In this document: positions 1 through 7,665 of the stretch, one piece after another | How the letters are laid out: each line of letters starts with the position of its first letter | Numbering within the stretch: position 1 is the stretch's first letter | Origin: Methanosarcina sp. UBA5 | GTDB lineage: Archaea; Halobacteriota; Methanosarcinia; Methanosarcinales; Methanosarcinaceae | Length of the DNA: 29,026 bases | Direction: 5' to 3' | NCBI RefSeq assembly: GCF_002505485.1 | Contig: NZ_DAVG01000001.1 | Span: forward strand, 1 to 29,026 | The notes under the pieces: generated by a model | Told to the model about the DNA's origin: nothing | Database searches by the model: none | Seen by the model: the letters and a program-made list of their open reading frames with translations, nothing else | Translations under genes and position numbers: made by a program

Positions 1-492
1 GTCTACAGGAGACTCGCAGAAAAAGCAAGAAAGAGTACTCCATGCAATGATTGGGGATTTATCAGGTCACACAATATAAGAAAATATTTTAATAGAACTC
101 TATTAAACGCTGGAGCCGATAGCTTTTTTACCGAGTTTTTAATGGGACATACACTAGACGATACAAGATCGGCCTATTTCCGAGCAAGTCCTGTGAAGCT
201 GAAAGAGATTTACCGGAAGTTTGTCCCATATCTAATCATTCAAAAAGAGCTCGATATATCCGAAAGCCCAGAATACCAGAAAATTAAATACGAAAACTCA
301 GTTCTTCAGGCGGAAACAACGCGGCACGTAGTGGAACGGTCAGAGTTGCAGGAACTCCGGGCAGAAATCGAAAGAATGAAGAAAATAAATGAAGAAGCAA
401 GCAAATATCAGCAAAAAGTCATCAACTTTGATGACCCTATGGTGATGGAGCAATTAAGAAAATTCCTGAACGAAAATTCAAAGATGAAATGA
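1..492 (+). CDS. Tyrosine recombinase/integrase, C-terminal part (5' end outside window)
   Basis: The frame is open from base 1, so the gene begins upstream. The visible 163 residues hold the end of a phage-integrase catalytic domain: an H-x-x-R box (H24, R27 of the visible part), a Gly-His box (H50) and the nucleophile Tyr59 nine residues later, the standard order of tyrosine recombinases. After about residue 95 the chain becomes charged and helical, probably a coiled coil. It would catalyse site-specific integration or excision of the element whose small genes and MCM helicase follow. The N-terminal arm-binding domain and first catalytic Arg lie outside the window, so activity cannot be judged. 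An internal ATG at 142 would give only a fragment and is not the real start. Confidence 0.85.
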   Translation, partial: VYRRLAEKARKSTPCNDWGFIRSHNIRKYFNRTLLNAGADSFFTEFLMGHTLDDTRSAYFRASPVKLKEIYRKFVPYLIIQKELDISESPEYQKIKYENSVLQAETTRHVVERSELQELRAEIERMKKINEEASKYQQKVINFDDPMVMEQLRKFLNENSKMK

Positions 493-687
493 AGGCAATT
501 ATATCAAAAGTTTTTTAATGAGATTTAACATAAACTTATTTACATTTTATAATTCTCATTTTACATATAACTAAAAATATTTTTAATGAAAATATTTATG
601 TTTGTATCATATTTGGTTGTATAAGACTTAAATATCTTGAGCTCTTTACTGTTTTTGGTGGGTCTATTAGGGGGTTTTAGGAAGCGA

Positions 688-704
688 GGGTATACGTGAG
701 TCTG
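688..704. repeat. Copy 1 (diverged) of a 17-bp repeat
   Basis: GGGTATACGTGAGTCTG here matches the 17-mers at 7083 and 11636 at 14 of 17 positions. It lies in the gap between the integrase and the first small gene. Function unknown; it might be an insertion-sequence end or recombination site. Confidence 0.35.
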
Positions 705-789
705 TAAACTCCTAATTGGACTCAGCTAAAAAAGAAACAATGAACAGTTAATTATTTTTTTATATTATATGTAAAAAATATTTGAATGT

Positions 790-1092
790 ATGAAGAATAA
801 TATGAATACATATAATAAAGAAACTACAGACTTTAAGAAACTAGTTCTCGATCTCAAAAAAGCCATGTTTGACAACATGAGATCAATGGTTGAACCACTC
901 GCAGAAGTCGTTTCTGACATGAAATCAACGGTTGAACCACTCGTAGAAGCCGTAGAAGCCGTCTCTGACGATGTGATCTCAACAGCTATTTCAATCTCGG
1001 ACCAAGCTGATACAATTAGTACAATTGTAAAGGATTCTTCTGAAAATTTATATTTAGTAGTTAAACCGGTCGTAAAAACCTTTATGACATAA
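790..1092 (+). CDS. Hypothetical protein of the integrated element, 100 aa
   Basis: I do not recognise this protein. It is acidic, contains no cysteine, and is predicted largely helical. Its centre holds a tandem unit of about 14 residues (V-E-P-L-x-E-x-V followed by S-D) present twice, matching a DNA-level duplication at 883-968. The V-x-x-x-V spacing suggests an amphipathic helix or coiled coil. The ATG at 790 has no clear ribosome site; a second in-frame ATG follows at codon 5. It lies between the integrase and a chain of small genes leading to the MCM helicase, so it is probably cargo of the same plasmid or virus. Confidence 0.5.
   Translation: MKNNMNTYNKETTDFKKLVLDLKKAMFDNMRSMVEPLAEVVSDMKSTVEPLVEAVEAVSDDVISTAISISDQADTISTIVKDSSENLYLVVKPVVKTFMT
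883..968 (+). repeat. Imperfect tandem duplication inside the 100-aa gene
   Basis: The 18-mer at 883-900 recurs at 925-942 with one mismatch, and similarity continues through the following 'gaagcc/gaagtc ... tctgac' stretch. It encodes the two V-E-P-L units of the protein. Confidence 0.7.
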
Positions 1093-1112
1093 ACTCATCC
1101 TTTGAAGCAATA

Positions 1113-1346
1113 ATGGACAAATTATTTGAGATCTCTGGTGTATTAAAAGGGAACTCGAATTTAAACGTTAGTCTTCAATTCGAGGAACAAAAAGTATCTT
1201 CTGGAGACTCTCGGTATACAAAGTGCATTTTTGGATATTACCGTAGCAAATATTTGCGGAGAAGTTTCTATCCAGATTTTGGAGTCACTGATTTTGATCT
1301 TTCCGTAAATACTAACTTTTTTGCAATATATGGAGGCGATATTTGA
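1113..1346 (+). CDS. Hypothetical protein of the integrated element, 77 aa
   Basis: No family recognised. The product is small, rich in Phe, Tyr and Ser, with one Cys and no membrane segment; the pattern looks beta-rich. It starts 20 bases after the preceding gene, and its TGA (1344-1346) shares one base with the ATG of the next small gene at 1346. That arrangement supports a real, co-translated frame. Confidence is limited because the start has only a weak ribosome site and the gene is short. Confidence 0.45.
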   Translation: MDKLFEISGVLKGNSNLNVSLQFEEQKVSSGDSRYTKCIFGYYRSKYLRRSFYPDFGVTDFDLSVNTNFFAIYGGDI

Positions 1347-1507
1347 TGCCAGCCTCAGACTCGTTTAAACCTGAAACCGTTCAGGCCTTTAAGGAAATCT
1401 ATTCTGAACACAAGGAAGTGATTGAGTACAAGGCCAGGTATGGGAATCCTACAGAAAAAGCTTTTGCAAAAACTGTTTTAGCTATCGCAGGGATGGGATT
1501 GCCGTGA
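1346..1507 (+). CDS. Small hypothetical protein, 53 aa
   Basis: A 53-residue frame starts with ATG at 1346, overlapping the previous stop by one base, and ends with TGA at 1505-1507, which shares one base with the next ATG (1507). The product is a charged helical N-terminal half (E, K, Y rich) followed by a short hydrophobic tail. No known domain. The back-to-back stop/start overlaps are typical of translationally coupled archaeal virus or plasmid genes and are the main reason for calling it. Confidence 0.4.
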   Translation: MPASDSFKPETVQAFKEIYSEHKEVIEYKARYGNPTEKAFAKTVLAIAGMGLP

Positions 1508-1635
1508 TGGAAGTAAAAAGTTTCCTACATCTGGCAAGTGCAGGGACGAGTGGTCAAAGGGAAAGAAGTAAAGCGACAAATCCCCAAATAAGTATAAAAC
1601 AGAAGACTTCTAGTTTATCGAGGTGGTCAGCGTGA
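1507..1635 (+). CDS. Very small hypothetical protein, 42 aa
   Basis: A 42-codon frame begins with ATG at 1507 inside the preceding stop and ends with TGA at 1633-1635, overlapping the GTG of the next gene (1632) by three bases. The product is Ser/Lys rich without recognisable motifs. The call rests only on its position in the overlap chain; it could instead be an untranslated spacer. Confidence 0.28.
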   Translation: MEVKSFLHLASAGTSGQRERSKATNPQISIKQKTSSLSRWSA

Positions 1636-2174
1636 CCACTGAATTAAAAAAAGTCTGTCCCGAAGTTCCTTGCTATCTGGCTGATGGAATCCAAAAAGCT
1701 AGAGCTGCTGGTAGAACATACAAGGGTAGACGTGTTTCTCATTCTTTAGCTTATATAATTGGTTCAGAGGTTCTATTGGGCATTGGCGAAGAAGAAGTGA
1801 TATTAGAGCAGGAACTAAACGACCTGAATATCCAGCGGAGTTTGATAGATAGTAGAGAACGAGCAATTTGTGAACAGCTCAGAGCAGTTAAAACTGAAAA
1901 CAGGGCAAAAGAGGACGAGGCTTTCAGAAAGCACCAGGAAATTGAAAAGCTCGCCAGTATGATCGTTGAAAAGTATCCAGCAATCACACTTTTCAAGAAG
2001 ACAGAAGAGATAGGATACATAGCTGCAGCCTTTCCGGACAAGCTAACCAAAGGAAAACTTGCAGCTGTATTCGCTGGAGGCTACGAAGACGAAAGTGAGC
2101 CTTCCCATGAAGAAGCCCTCTCAATAGCAAAGGATCTTTTGTACCCTGGCTTCCGAGGAGGTGGAGAGCAGTGA
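1632..2174 (+). CDS. Coiled-coil protein upstream of MCM, 180 aa
   Basis: Not a family I recognise. The N-terminal ~60 residues are basic. Residues about 50-120 form a charged helix rich in E, R, Q and L, probably a coiled coil, and the C-terminal third is mixed with Gly-rich ends. The GTG at 1632 is preferred over the one at 1623: it gives a GTGA overlap with the previous stop and places a GAGGTGG ribosome site a few bases upstream. The gene ends in another GTGA overlap with the MCM gene. An MCM accessory or replication-initiation role in the element is possible but is inference from position alone. Confidence 0.6.
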   Translation: MTTELKKVCPEVPCYLADGIQKARAAGRTYKGRRVSHSLAYIIGSEVLLGIGEEEVILEQELNDLNIQRSLIDSRERAICEQLRAVKTENRAKEDEAFRKHQEIEKLASMIVEKYPAITLFKKTEEIGYIAAAFPDKLTKGKLAAVFAGGYEDESEPSHEEALSIAKDLLYPGFRGGGEQ

Positions 2175-3739
2175 GTGATAAAGACACCTGGTACTGCAAA
2201 GAATTGAGAGTAAAAATACCTCCTTCAGACATGATTGCTGGCTTTTTTGAAGATCATTGCCTCGAAGAGATTATAACCCTTGTTGAAAGCTATCCCAATA
2301 TTATTGAAGATTACCCTGAAGGTGAAGAATCTTCTGAGGGTGAAGAGTTTCCCAAAGATAAAGAGTATCCTGAGAAAAAAACAATTCATATTAAGTATCC
2401 CGATCTCTATAAATTTAACAGAGGCTTAGGAACAGCTCTGATCAATAATATTTATGACACAACTAAAATATTGCAAAAAGCATTAGATGGAGTTAGGGCA
2501 ATTAGAGGTAGCAATAAAGAAATCAATTTGGACGAAATAGAGTTCAGCATAACGGATATTCCCAATTACCTTAAGACGTCGATTAGAGAGCTTGGCAAGA
2601 AGCATATTGGGAAACTTGTGTCTCTGGATGGTCTTGTTAAGTCGGTTTCGGATACAAAACCAAGAATTACAACAGCTGCTTTTCTGTGCCTCAGATGCGG
2701 GCATGTAACTCTTGTGAAGCAGAATGACTTCAAATTCGAGGAGCCATTCGCAGGCTGTGAAGATGAGAACTGTGGAAATAAGGGGCCTTTTAATGTCGTA
2801 ACCGAAGATTCAACATTTGAAGACTTTCAAAAGCTCCATCTGCAGGAATCTCCAGATTCCACAAGTGGGACAAAAATCCGAGATGTAACAGTTTTCTGCT
2901 ATGGCGATCTAGTAAATCAAATAGAGCCAGGTGAAAAAATCACCGTAACCGGAGTTTTGAGAGTAAATCAGATATCAGACCGAGACGGGAAAACAACATT
3001 ATATGAAATGTTTATCGAAGCTGTATCTATCCAGAAAAAAGATATGGGCTTTGATGAGTACGTTTTATCCGAAAAAGATGAAGCTGAGATCTTGAAATTA
3101 AGTAAAGATCCAGAGATTACTGATAAAATCGTGAAAAGCATTGCTCCTTCAATTCATGGCAATGAAACAATAAAAGAAGCACTTGCTTTGCAGCTGTTTT
3201 CTGGAGTGAAAAGGGAATTACCGGATAAGACCCAACTGAGAGGGAACATCCATATTGCACTTCTCGGTGATCCAGGGACTGCAAAGAGTTTGCTATTACG
3301 GAAGGTCAGTAGAATTTCACCCAGAGGAGTGTTCACAAGCGGAAAAATGGCAAGTGCTGCAGGACTTACTGCAGCTGCAGTAAAGGACGCAAATGGTACA
3401 TGGACTCTGGAAGGTGGAGCTGCTGTAATGGCGTCCAGAGGTCTTCTTGCTGTGGACGAGATAGGACAAGCTAAAACCGAAGACGTAAGTGCACTTCACG
3501 AAGTGGTGGAACAGGGAACAGTCAGTTTGTCAAAGGCCGGTACTGTTGCGACCATCCTTGCAGACTGTGCTATCCTTGCAGCTGGAAACCCTGAGACCGC
3601 ATACTTCAACATAATGGAATCTATCTCAGAGCAAATCAAACTTCCACCAGCTTTGTGGTCTCGGTTTGATTTAATTTTTATTATGCAGGATGAGCCATTA
3701 ATAATTGACTCGACACTAGCATGTATCAACTATTCTTGA
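2171..3739 (+). CDS. mcm: MCM-family replicative helicase, C-terminally truncated (522 aa)
   Basis: MCM forms the ATP-driven ring helicase of archaeal replication. The sequence shows an N-terminal domain with an unusual acidic insert (residues about 45-70), a zinc-binding set C173, C176, C196, C201, an OB-fold region to about 290, then the AAA+ core: Walker A GDPGTAKS (366-373), Walker B LLAVDE (425-430), sensor-1 Asn in AAGNP (470-474) and the arginine finger in SRFD (R498). Archaeal MCMs usually run to about 690 residues. Here the frame stops at 522, shortly after the D-E-P motif, losing the lid, sensor 2 and winged helix. The GTG start overlaps the previous stop (GTGA) with a GGAGG site upstream. 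Element-borne MCMs are common in archaeal plasmids and viruses; this copy is probably non-functional as a helicase. Confidence 0.9.
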   Translation: MSDKDTWYCKELRVKIPPSDMIAGFFEDHCLEEIITLVESYPNIIEDYPEGEESSEGEEFPKDKEYPEKKTIHIKYPDLYKFNRGLGTALINNIYDTTKILQKALDGVRAIRGSNKEINLDEIEFSITDIPNYLKTSIRELGKKHIGKLVSLDGLVKSVSDTKPRITTAAFLCLRCGHVTLVKQNDFKFEEPFAGCEDENCGNKGPFNVVTEDSTFEDFQKLHLQESPDSTSGTKIRDVTVFCYGDLVNQIEPGEKITVTGVLRVNQISDRDGKTTLYEMFIEAVSIQKKDMGFDEYVLSEKDEAEILKLSKDPEITDKIVKSIAPSIHGNETIKEALALQLFSGVKRELPDKTQLRGNIHIALLGDPGTAKSLLLRKVSRISPRGVFTSGKMASAAGLTAAAVKDANGTWTLEGGAAVMASRGLLAVDEIGQAKTEDVSALHEVVEQGTVSLSKAGTVATILADCAILAAGNPETAYFNIMESISEQIKLPPALWSRFDLIFIMQDEPLIIDSTLACINYS

Positions 3740-3820
3740 TACCCGTCATGAGGGTTTTTAAATTTGAATTCTTAATAATTCATATAAGTTTTAAACTCAG
3801 CTAATTAAGGAGTCTAGGAA

Positions 3821-3970
3821 ATGGGAAAAGAAAAGAGCGTGATGCAAGAAGAGAATTCTGAAAACAATTCCATAGATAATGAAGAAGACTTGCTGTACAC
3901 ACATAAGCTCGAATCAAAAGGTAGCACTATGCGATGGAATTCTTCCCTTTGTAGGAGATCTGGCCATTAA
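3821..3970 (+). CDS. Short ORF after MCM, 49 aa, possibly a gene remnant
   Basis: An ATG preceded by AAGGAGTC at good spacing opens an acidic N-terminus (rich in E, N, S), but the frame closes after 49 codons. Beyond about base 3925 another frame continues with protein-like sequence to roughly 4060. This fits a longer gene broken by a frameshift. No family recognised. Confidence 0.3.
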   Translation: MGKEKSVMQEENSENNSIDNEEDLLYTHKLESKGSTMRWNSSLCRRSGH

Positions 3971-4119
3971 AATATGCTGAAATGCTTGAAAACATTGTTT
4001 CAAATAAACTAAAAATAACATTACAATTTAGACTTATTACCATAGATTCAGATCTAATTTGAATTTAAACAGTTTGTAACTACAATTTTTTAATAAATTT
4101 ATGAATTAGGGGTGTTTAA

Positions 4120-4474
4120 ATGTCTTTTTTAAGCGAAATACTACCTGAAACTGCGGAAGCTTTTGGACAGATGAGAAATTCCATTTTCAAAGATGGCTAT
4201 CTAGATCTCAAAACGAAGGAATTGATCGCTGTTGCCTCCTCAGTACTTATGCGCTGCCAATTTTGCGTTGATACACATTCACAAAGAGCGATTAATGCAG
4301 GGGCCACGAAGGAAGAGATTGCGGATGCTATTTCAGTTGCGATGTTCATTGCTGCCGGTTCGCAGACAGGATGAACGAATACATACGAGGAAAATATCTA
4401 CAATAAAATATTTGAAAAAAATCCGGAAAAAGATAAGGAAAAAGAAGACTGCTGTTGCTGCTGTAAGGATTTAA
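4120..4474 (+). pseudogene. AhpD-like carboxymuconolactone decarboxylase (CMD) protein, broken by in-frame TGA
   Basis: Residues 1-84 match the AhpD/CMD fold: a helical start, then C46-x2-C49-x3-H53, the thiol pair that in AhpD-like proteins reduces peroxiredoxin or other disulfides. The frame hits TGA at 4372-4374. Reading on in the same frame gives about 30 plausible residues, including an N-T-Y-x-E-N-I-Y stretch and five consecutive cysteines. The broken paralogue at 5077-5439 has Trp followed by E-N-A-Y at the equivalent place, so the TGA looks like a mutated Trp TGG codon. A likely original stop near 4472 is also one base out of frame. The gene faces the ArsR at 4516-4884 and is either decayed or misread by sequencing; a shortened 84-aa protein could still carry the CxxC. 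Confidence 0.75.
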
Positions 4475-4515
4475 TATCCCAGTTATTCTCATTTTTAAAT
4501 CTTTTATTTTTACTT

Positions 4516-4884
4516 TTACTCAGATTTATTCGGAGTCTTGTTTTGCAACTGAGTAATAATGTCAAAAATATCTTCAAATTCAGGATTCAACCTGTAATAA
4601 TGCCATTTTGAGCTGCTGTAGGCTTCGACTATCCCGCAGTTTTTCAGGATTGTCAGATGGTGGGAAACCAGGTTCTGCCTTTCATTTAGCTTAAAAATTA
4701 GCTCACAGACACAGTGGTCTCTTTGCGAGAGAAAATAAGCAATCTTCAGCCTTATAGGATGCCCGAGAGCACTGAATATTTCACTGGCTTTCTTTATGTC
4801 ATTGTCCAGAAAATCAATTTCCTGAAGCATTTTTTCTTCCCATTCCTTCTTTTTCTCAGGATCGGCAGGACAACAATAGCTCAT
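4516..4884 (-). CDS. arsR: ArsR/SmtB-family repressor, 122 aa
   Basis: A winged-helix metalloregulator of the ArsR family. The helix-turn-helix occupies about residues 33-100, and the metal box D-H-C-V-C-E-L (C58, C60) sits at the start of the recognition region, as in As(III)-sensing ArsR. A vicinal pair C4-C5 at the N-terminus could add ligands. It would bind its operator as a dimer and leave on arsenite or similar soft-metal binding. A perfect ATATCAA-N6-TTGATAT repeat lies 38 bases upstream of its start (4922-4941), with another at 5001, consistent with autorepression. It converges with the broken CMD gene at 4120 and diverges from the second broken CMD gene at 5077. Confidence 0.9.
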   Translation of the reverse strand: MSYCCPADPEKKKEWEEKMLQEIDFLDNDIKKASEIFSALGHPIRLKIAYFLSQRDHCVCELIFKLNERQNLVSHHLTILKNCGIVEAYSSSKWHYYRLNPEFEDIFDIITQLQNKTPNKSE

Positions 4885-4921
4885 AAATAAAAGAAGTTAA
4901 GCTTTCTAATTAAAAGTTTCC

Positions 4922-4941
4922 ATATCAATTATTTTTGATAT
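4922..4941. promoter_or_regulatory. Operator ATATCAA-N6-TTGATAT (site 1)
   Basis: Perfect 7-6-7 inverted repeat, 38 bp before the arsR start on the minus strand. The arm sequence recurs at eight other places in the window, always near metalloid or redox genes. Confidence 0.75.
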
Positions 4942-5000
4942 CTAACATGCTATTATTTATATTCAATATTTTCGGGGATTTTGAAATCGTAAATTACAAT

Positions 5001-5020
5001 ATATCAACATTTTTTGATAT
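5001..5020. promoter_or_regulatory. Operator ATATCAA-N6-TTGATAT (site 2)
   Basis: Second perfect 7-6-7 copy, followed by an AT-only run (5021-5032) that may be a TATA element for the plus-strand gene at 5077. Together with site 1 it fills the arsR/CMD divergent promoter. Confidence 0.72.
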
Positions 5021-5076
5021 ATATATATCATGGTTTTTTATAACTTAGGATTTTTAAATTAATTTGAGGGATTAAG

Positions 5077-5439
5077 CTGTCCTTTTTGAATAAAGTATTA
5101 CACCAAAAATTGCTGAAAATTTTTGTAAAGATACGCCGCATTATCATTACGAAGGAGGCGCTTGATCTTAAAATCGAGGAATTGGTTGCTGTTGTACTTT
5201 CTGTCTTTACAATGCACCAGTTCTGTGTAGATGAGTATTTTTGACAAGCAACGAATCAGAAAACAAGCAGAGAAGAAGTATCCGAAGCAATTATGTTAAC
5301 AATGTTTATTGCAGGGAGTTCTCAACTTTGCTGGGAAAACGCTTATGGAAAAAACATTTATGAGCTCATCTTTGAAGGTGAGAACTCTAAAGGAAAAGAA
5401 AATAGCTGCAATTGTAGCTCTGGAAACGAGGGCAAATAG
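5077..5439 (+). pseudogene. Second AhpD-like CMD paralogue, decayed
   Basis: A single frame from CTG at 5077 to TAG at 5437 aligns end to end with the CMD gene at 4120: the S-F-L opening, the L-D-L-K helix, F-C-V-D, the M-F-I-A-G core, Trp plus E-N-A-Y, and a Cys-containing tail (C-N-C). Damage: the start is CTG where ATG is expected, TGA interrupts at 5242-5244, one residue is added near the front, and the first Cys of the C-x2-C pair is replaced (H-Q-F-C), so the thiol active site is lost. Operators at 5001 and 5578 flank it. This is the older and more eroded of the two CMD copies. Confidence 0.8.
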
Positions 5440-5762
5440 ATTGATTTCTCACTTAATAAATCAATTGAAAATGTTTTCTCTTGTTAATAAAGTTCATCAA
5501 TGCAAGAATCTTTCGTATACTTTTGACAATTACAGATAATTTGAGCAAAATACTTATAATATTTGATACATTTGAGTATATCAACATATCTTGATATCCT
5601 ACAATCTATTCTTGCTTCTTAGCTAGTACTGCGATTCCGAAGTAGGTTCATAAAACTTAACTTTTTAAAAGATCTGAAGATCACGGATTTTCCGGAAAAT
5701 AAGAAAATGCTTTTGGGATCGAAGCACTAGAAAATAGAATATGAAAATTTTGGAGGACTGTA
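5440..5762. other. Intergenic region before the thioredoxin/CcdA pair
   Basis: Contains operator site 3 (5578-5597), a perfect 14-bp palindrome ATTTTCCGGAAAAT at 5687-5700, and the GGAGG ribosome site at 5752-5756. The stretch between the operator and the gene has no convincing ORF. Confidence 0.5.
5578..5597. promoter_or_regulatory. Operator ATATCAA-N6-TTGATAT (site 3)
   Basis: Perfect 7-6-7 inverted repeat, 165 bp upstream of the thioredoxin-like lipoprotein gene. The nearest downstream unit is the lipoprotein/ccdA pair, which it probably controls. Confidence 0.7.
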
Positions 5763-6344
5763 ATGAAGCGATTGCATAGAATACCAAGTAAAGAACGAAC
5801 TTCTTTTTTATCATTTCCTTTGATAAAATCGCTCTCGATTTTAGCGATTTTTTGTTTCTTTCTCTTCAGCTCAGGTTGCACGGGTCTTGATGATTCCGGC
5901 AATGAGGCAGAGCCTGATGAAGTTACGAAGAATATTAGCGATTCAGGCAGTGGAATGGAATTAATCGAAGTTACGAACCTGAACCAGATTGATGAAGCTC
6001 TCAAAAAAGGTCCTGTTGTGCTGAAACTTGGTTCAAAGGGTTGTATTCCCTGTGGAGAACAGGAAGAGATATTCTCAGAGCTACTCCCAATGTATCAGGA
6101 TTCTGCTTCATTCATGCTTATTGATATCAAACAGTATCCCGAGTTCGCAACAGAATTTGGAGTAAGAGTTATTCCGGATACCTGTATTATTACGGATATA
6201 GAAAACGGAAAATACGTTTATATGCGGCAGGATGGCAGCAAAAGCCAGGAAAGAGCAAGCGCAAGATTCCTGGGTGTTACCGACAAAGAAATCCTTTCAG
6301 AAACTCTTGACAAAGCTATTGAGCCCAAGAAAACAGAGGGTTAA
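5763..6344 (+). CDS. Membrane-anchored thioredoxin-like lipoprotein, 193 aa
   Basis: An N-terminal hydrophobic segment (about residues 20-38) ends in a lipobox-like S-S-G-C39-T, so the protein is probably exported and lipid- or membrane-anchored. After an acidic linker comes a thioredoxin fold with the redox pair C94-I-P-C97 and a V-I-P cis-Pro loop. A further Cys follows that proline. It should exchange thiols on the outer face of the membrane. The start ATG has a GGAGG site six bases away. The ccdA gene begins three bases after its stop, so the two are translationally linked, and CcdA would supply electrons from the cytoplasm. The operator at 5578 suggests induction with the arsenic genes. 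Confidence 0.85.
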   Translation: MKRLHRIPSKERTSFLSFPLIKSLSILAIFCFFLFSSGCTGLDDSGNEAEPDEVTKNISDSGSGMELIEVTNLNQIDEALKKGPVVLKLGSKGCIPCGEQEEIFSELLPMYQDSASFMLIDIKQYPEFATEFGVRVIPDTCIITDIENGKYVYMRQDGSKSQERASARFLGVTDKEILSETLDKAIEPKKTEG

Positions 6345-6347
6345 AGG

Positions 6348-6992
6348 ATGTTTTCCAATTTTTTACCAGTTGCAGCTTTTTTTGCTGGAGTCGTTAGTGT
6401 GCTCTCTCCATGTATCCTGCCAGTGATTCCAGCAGTTTTTGCGTACTCAACTGGAGAAGGAAAGTTCAGACCAATTGCAATCATATTAGGTTTGTCTCTT
6501 TCCTTTACTTGCATGGGAATTGTTACTTCTATTTTCGGGGCAACACTTACAGCTTATCTCGATTGCCTTAACATTTTTGCAGAAGTTCTTCTGATCACAA
6601 TGGGCATTTCGCTACTATTTGATTTAAACACATTCAACGTTTTCGGAAATTTTTCATTCCTTGCAAACTCTAAACGAGAAGGTCTTTTAGGAGGGTTTTT
6701 ACTTGGGCTTTCTCTTGGGATTGTCTGGCTTCCGTGTGTCGGCCCAGTACTGGGTTCAATCCTTACAATGGTTGCTGTTTCAGGCGAAATTGTTTATGGA
6801 GGATTAATGCTTTTCATCTATTCTCTCGGTTTTTCAGTTCCAATGCTTCTTGTTGCTTATTCTGCAAGCTTTTCTTCCATAAGGCTTCAGAAAGTTTCAA
6901 AATATGGTTTTCCATTAAAAAAAGTTGCAGGTTTTATAATTCTAGGAGTCGGCTTTTATATGGTTTATAAGAACCATTTCAGCGGTTTCTGA
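6348..6992 (+). CDS. ccdA: CcdA/DsbD-type transmembrane thiol:disulfide exchanger, 214 aa
   Basis: A six-helix membrane protein of the CcdA family, which carries reducing power from cytoplasmic thioredoxin across the membrane. The two diagnostic Cys-Pro boxes are present: S-P-C22-I-L-P in the first helix and L-P-C130-V-G-P in the fourth. Length is typical for CcdA. It follows the thioredoxin-like lipoprotein by three bases, so its partner is likely that CIPC protein. In this context it may keep extracytoplasmic thiols reduced under metalloid stress; a cytochrome c role is less likely given the neighbours. Confidence 0.88.
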   Translation: MFSNFLPVAAFFAGVVSVLSPCILPVIPAVFAYSTGEGKFRPIAIILGLSLSFTCMGIVTSIFGATLTAYLDCLNIFAEVLLITMGISLLFDLNTFNVFGNFSFLANSKREGLLGGFLLGLSLGIVWLPCVGPVLGSILTMVAVSGEIVYGGLMLFIYSLGFSVPMLLVAYSASFSSIRLQKVSKYGFPLKKVAGFIILGVGFYMVYKNHFSGF

Positions 6993-7059
6993 AATTGAAA
7001 TTTATTAAGTTAATAGCTCTAGGAAGCTGTTGGACTTGAATAAAAAAGGCAAGGTTCGC

Positions 7060-7290
7060 TTAATATCCCATTAAAAAAGACGGGGTATTCGTGACTCTCT
7101 TAGTTTCCAAAGTAATAATATAAATTTCCAGCACAGGCGGTACATATGCGTCCTTATTAAACACATAAAGAGCATAGACCTTCGCACCCATGAGTTTTGC
7201 AAGTTCCATTCCTTGAAGTACAGCGTTCTGACTACACTTAGACCCGTCTGTTGCAATCAGGATTCTTTGAAAAGTATCTTTAAGATTTAT
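7060..7290 (-). pseudogene. Universal stress protein (UspA-fold) N-terminal fragment
   Basis: On the minus strand a frame with the opening beta strand and A-T-D-G-S motif of UspA proteins runs through the first helix (Q-N-A-V-L-Q-G) and second strand (K-V-Y-A-L-Y-V) up to a V-P-P segment, then becomes unrelated and stops. The full family has about 140-150 residues including a G-x-x-G nucleotide loop, which is absent. A GGAGG-like site sits just upstream of an ATA codon where the ATG should be. Both ends are therefore damaged. The homology ends around base 7095-7120, where the 17-bp repeat at 7083 lies. Confidence 0.72.
7083..7099. repeat. Copy 2 of a 17-bp repeat, at the break of the usp fragment
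   Basis: GGGTATTCGTGACTCTC matches the copy at 11636-11652 at 16 of 17 bases. It coincides with the point where the usp homology ends, suggesting an insertion-sequence end or recombination junction. Confidence 0.45.
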
Positions 7291-7665
7291 TTGCCTCCCC
7301 CCAGTTCCAGAATAGTATTGAGCTGCTTTGATGCCTCAGCTAAATTCAAACAAAAGTATTACAGTACTATTTATGATAAAAGCAAATAAAGATATGCGTG
7401 AATATTCAGCCCGGACAAAGCAAGATCAACCGCTATCTTATTGGATTCAATAGAAATATTTATCTGAAGGGAACTTCGATAAACCCCACTTTTTAGCTAG
7501 CTGCTTATAAAGGGTATATAAGTAATTTGTTGGAATCAGAGGTTTATCGAAGTTCTCTGAACTAATTTTTGATAGCTATTGGCTATTAATTATCTTTTTT
7601 CCATTGATAGTAACTATAATTATTAATTTTGATAAATATTAAGACCCACGAAGCAGGAAAGGCGG
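7291..7665. other. Non-coding stretch with an inverted-repeat element
   Basis: No convincing gene on either strand. The only structure seen is the 85-bp inverted-repeat element at 7471-7555. Confidence 0.45.
7471..7555. mobile_element. 85-bp MITE-like element with 15-bp terminal inverted repeats
   Basis: GAACTTCGATAAACC at 7471-7485 is repeated as its exact reverse complement at 7541-7555, around 55 bp of non-coding DNA. The hexamer TCTGAA lies two bases before the left arm (7463-7468) and directly after the right arm (7556-7561), resembling a target-site duplication. It could be a miniature transposable element or an IS remnant; a simple hairpin is the alternative. Confidence 0.5.

Noticed and set aside
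640..720. G-rich stretch before the 100-aa gene as a possible structured RNA or tRNA-derived att site
   Set aside because: No cloverleaf or stable fold could be traced by eye.
4372..4374. TGA in the CMD gene as a recoded (selenocysteine or Trp) codon
   Set aside because: Methanosarcina-type archaea are not known to recode TGA, other genes here use TGA as stop, and the second CMD copy is clearly decayed.
4232..4474. 80-aa open frame overlapping the CMD gene
   Set aside because: It is the +1 shadow of the CMD coding sequence and only shares the region of its 3' end.
5021..5032. AT dinucleotide run as a microsatellite of interest
   Set aside because: Short and part of a promoter; nothing beyond a TATA-like element can be claimed.
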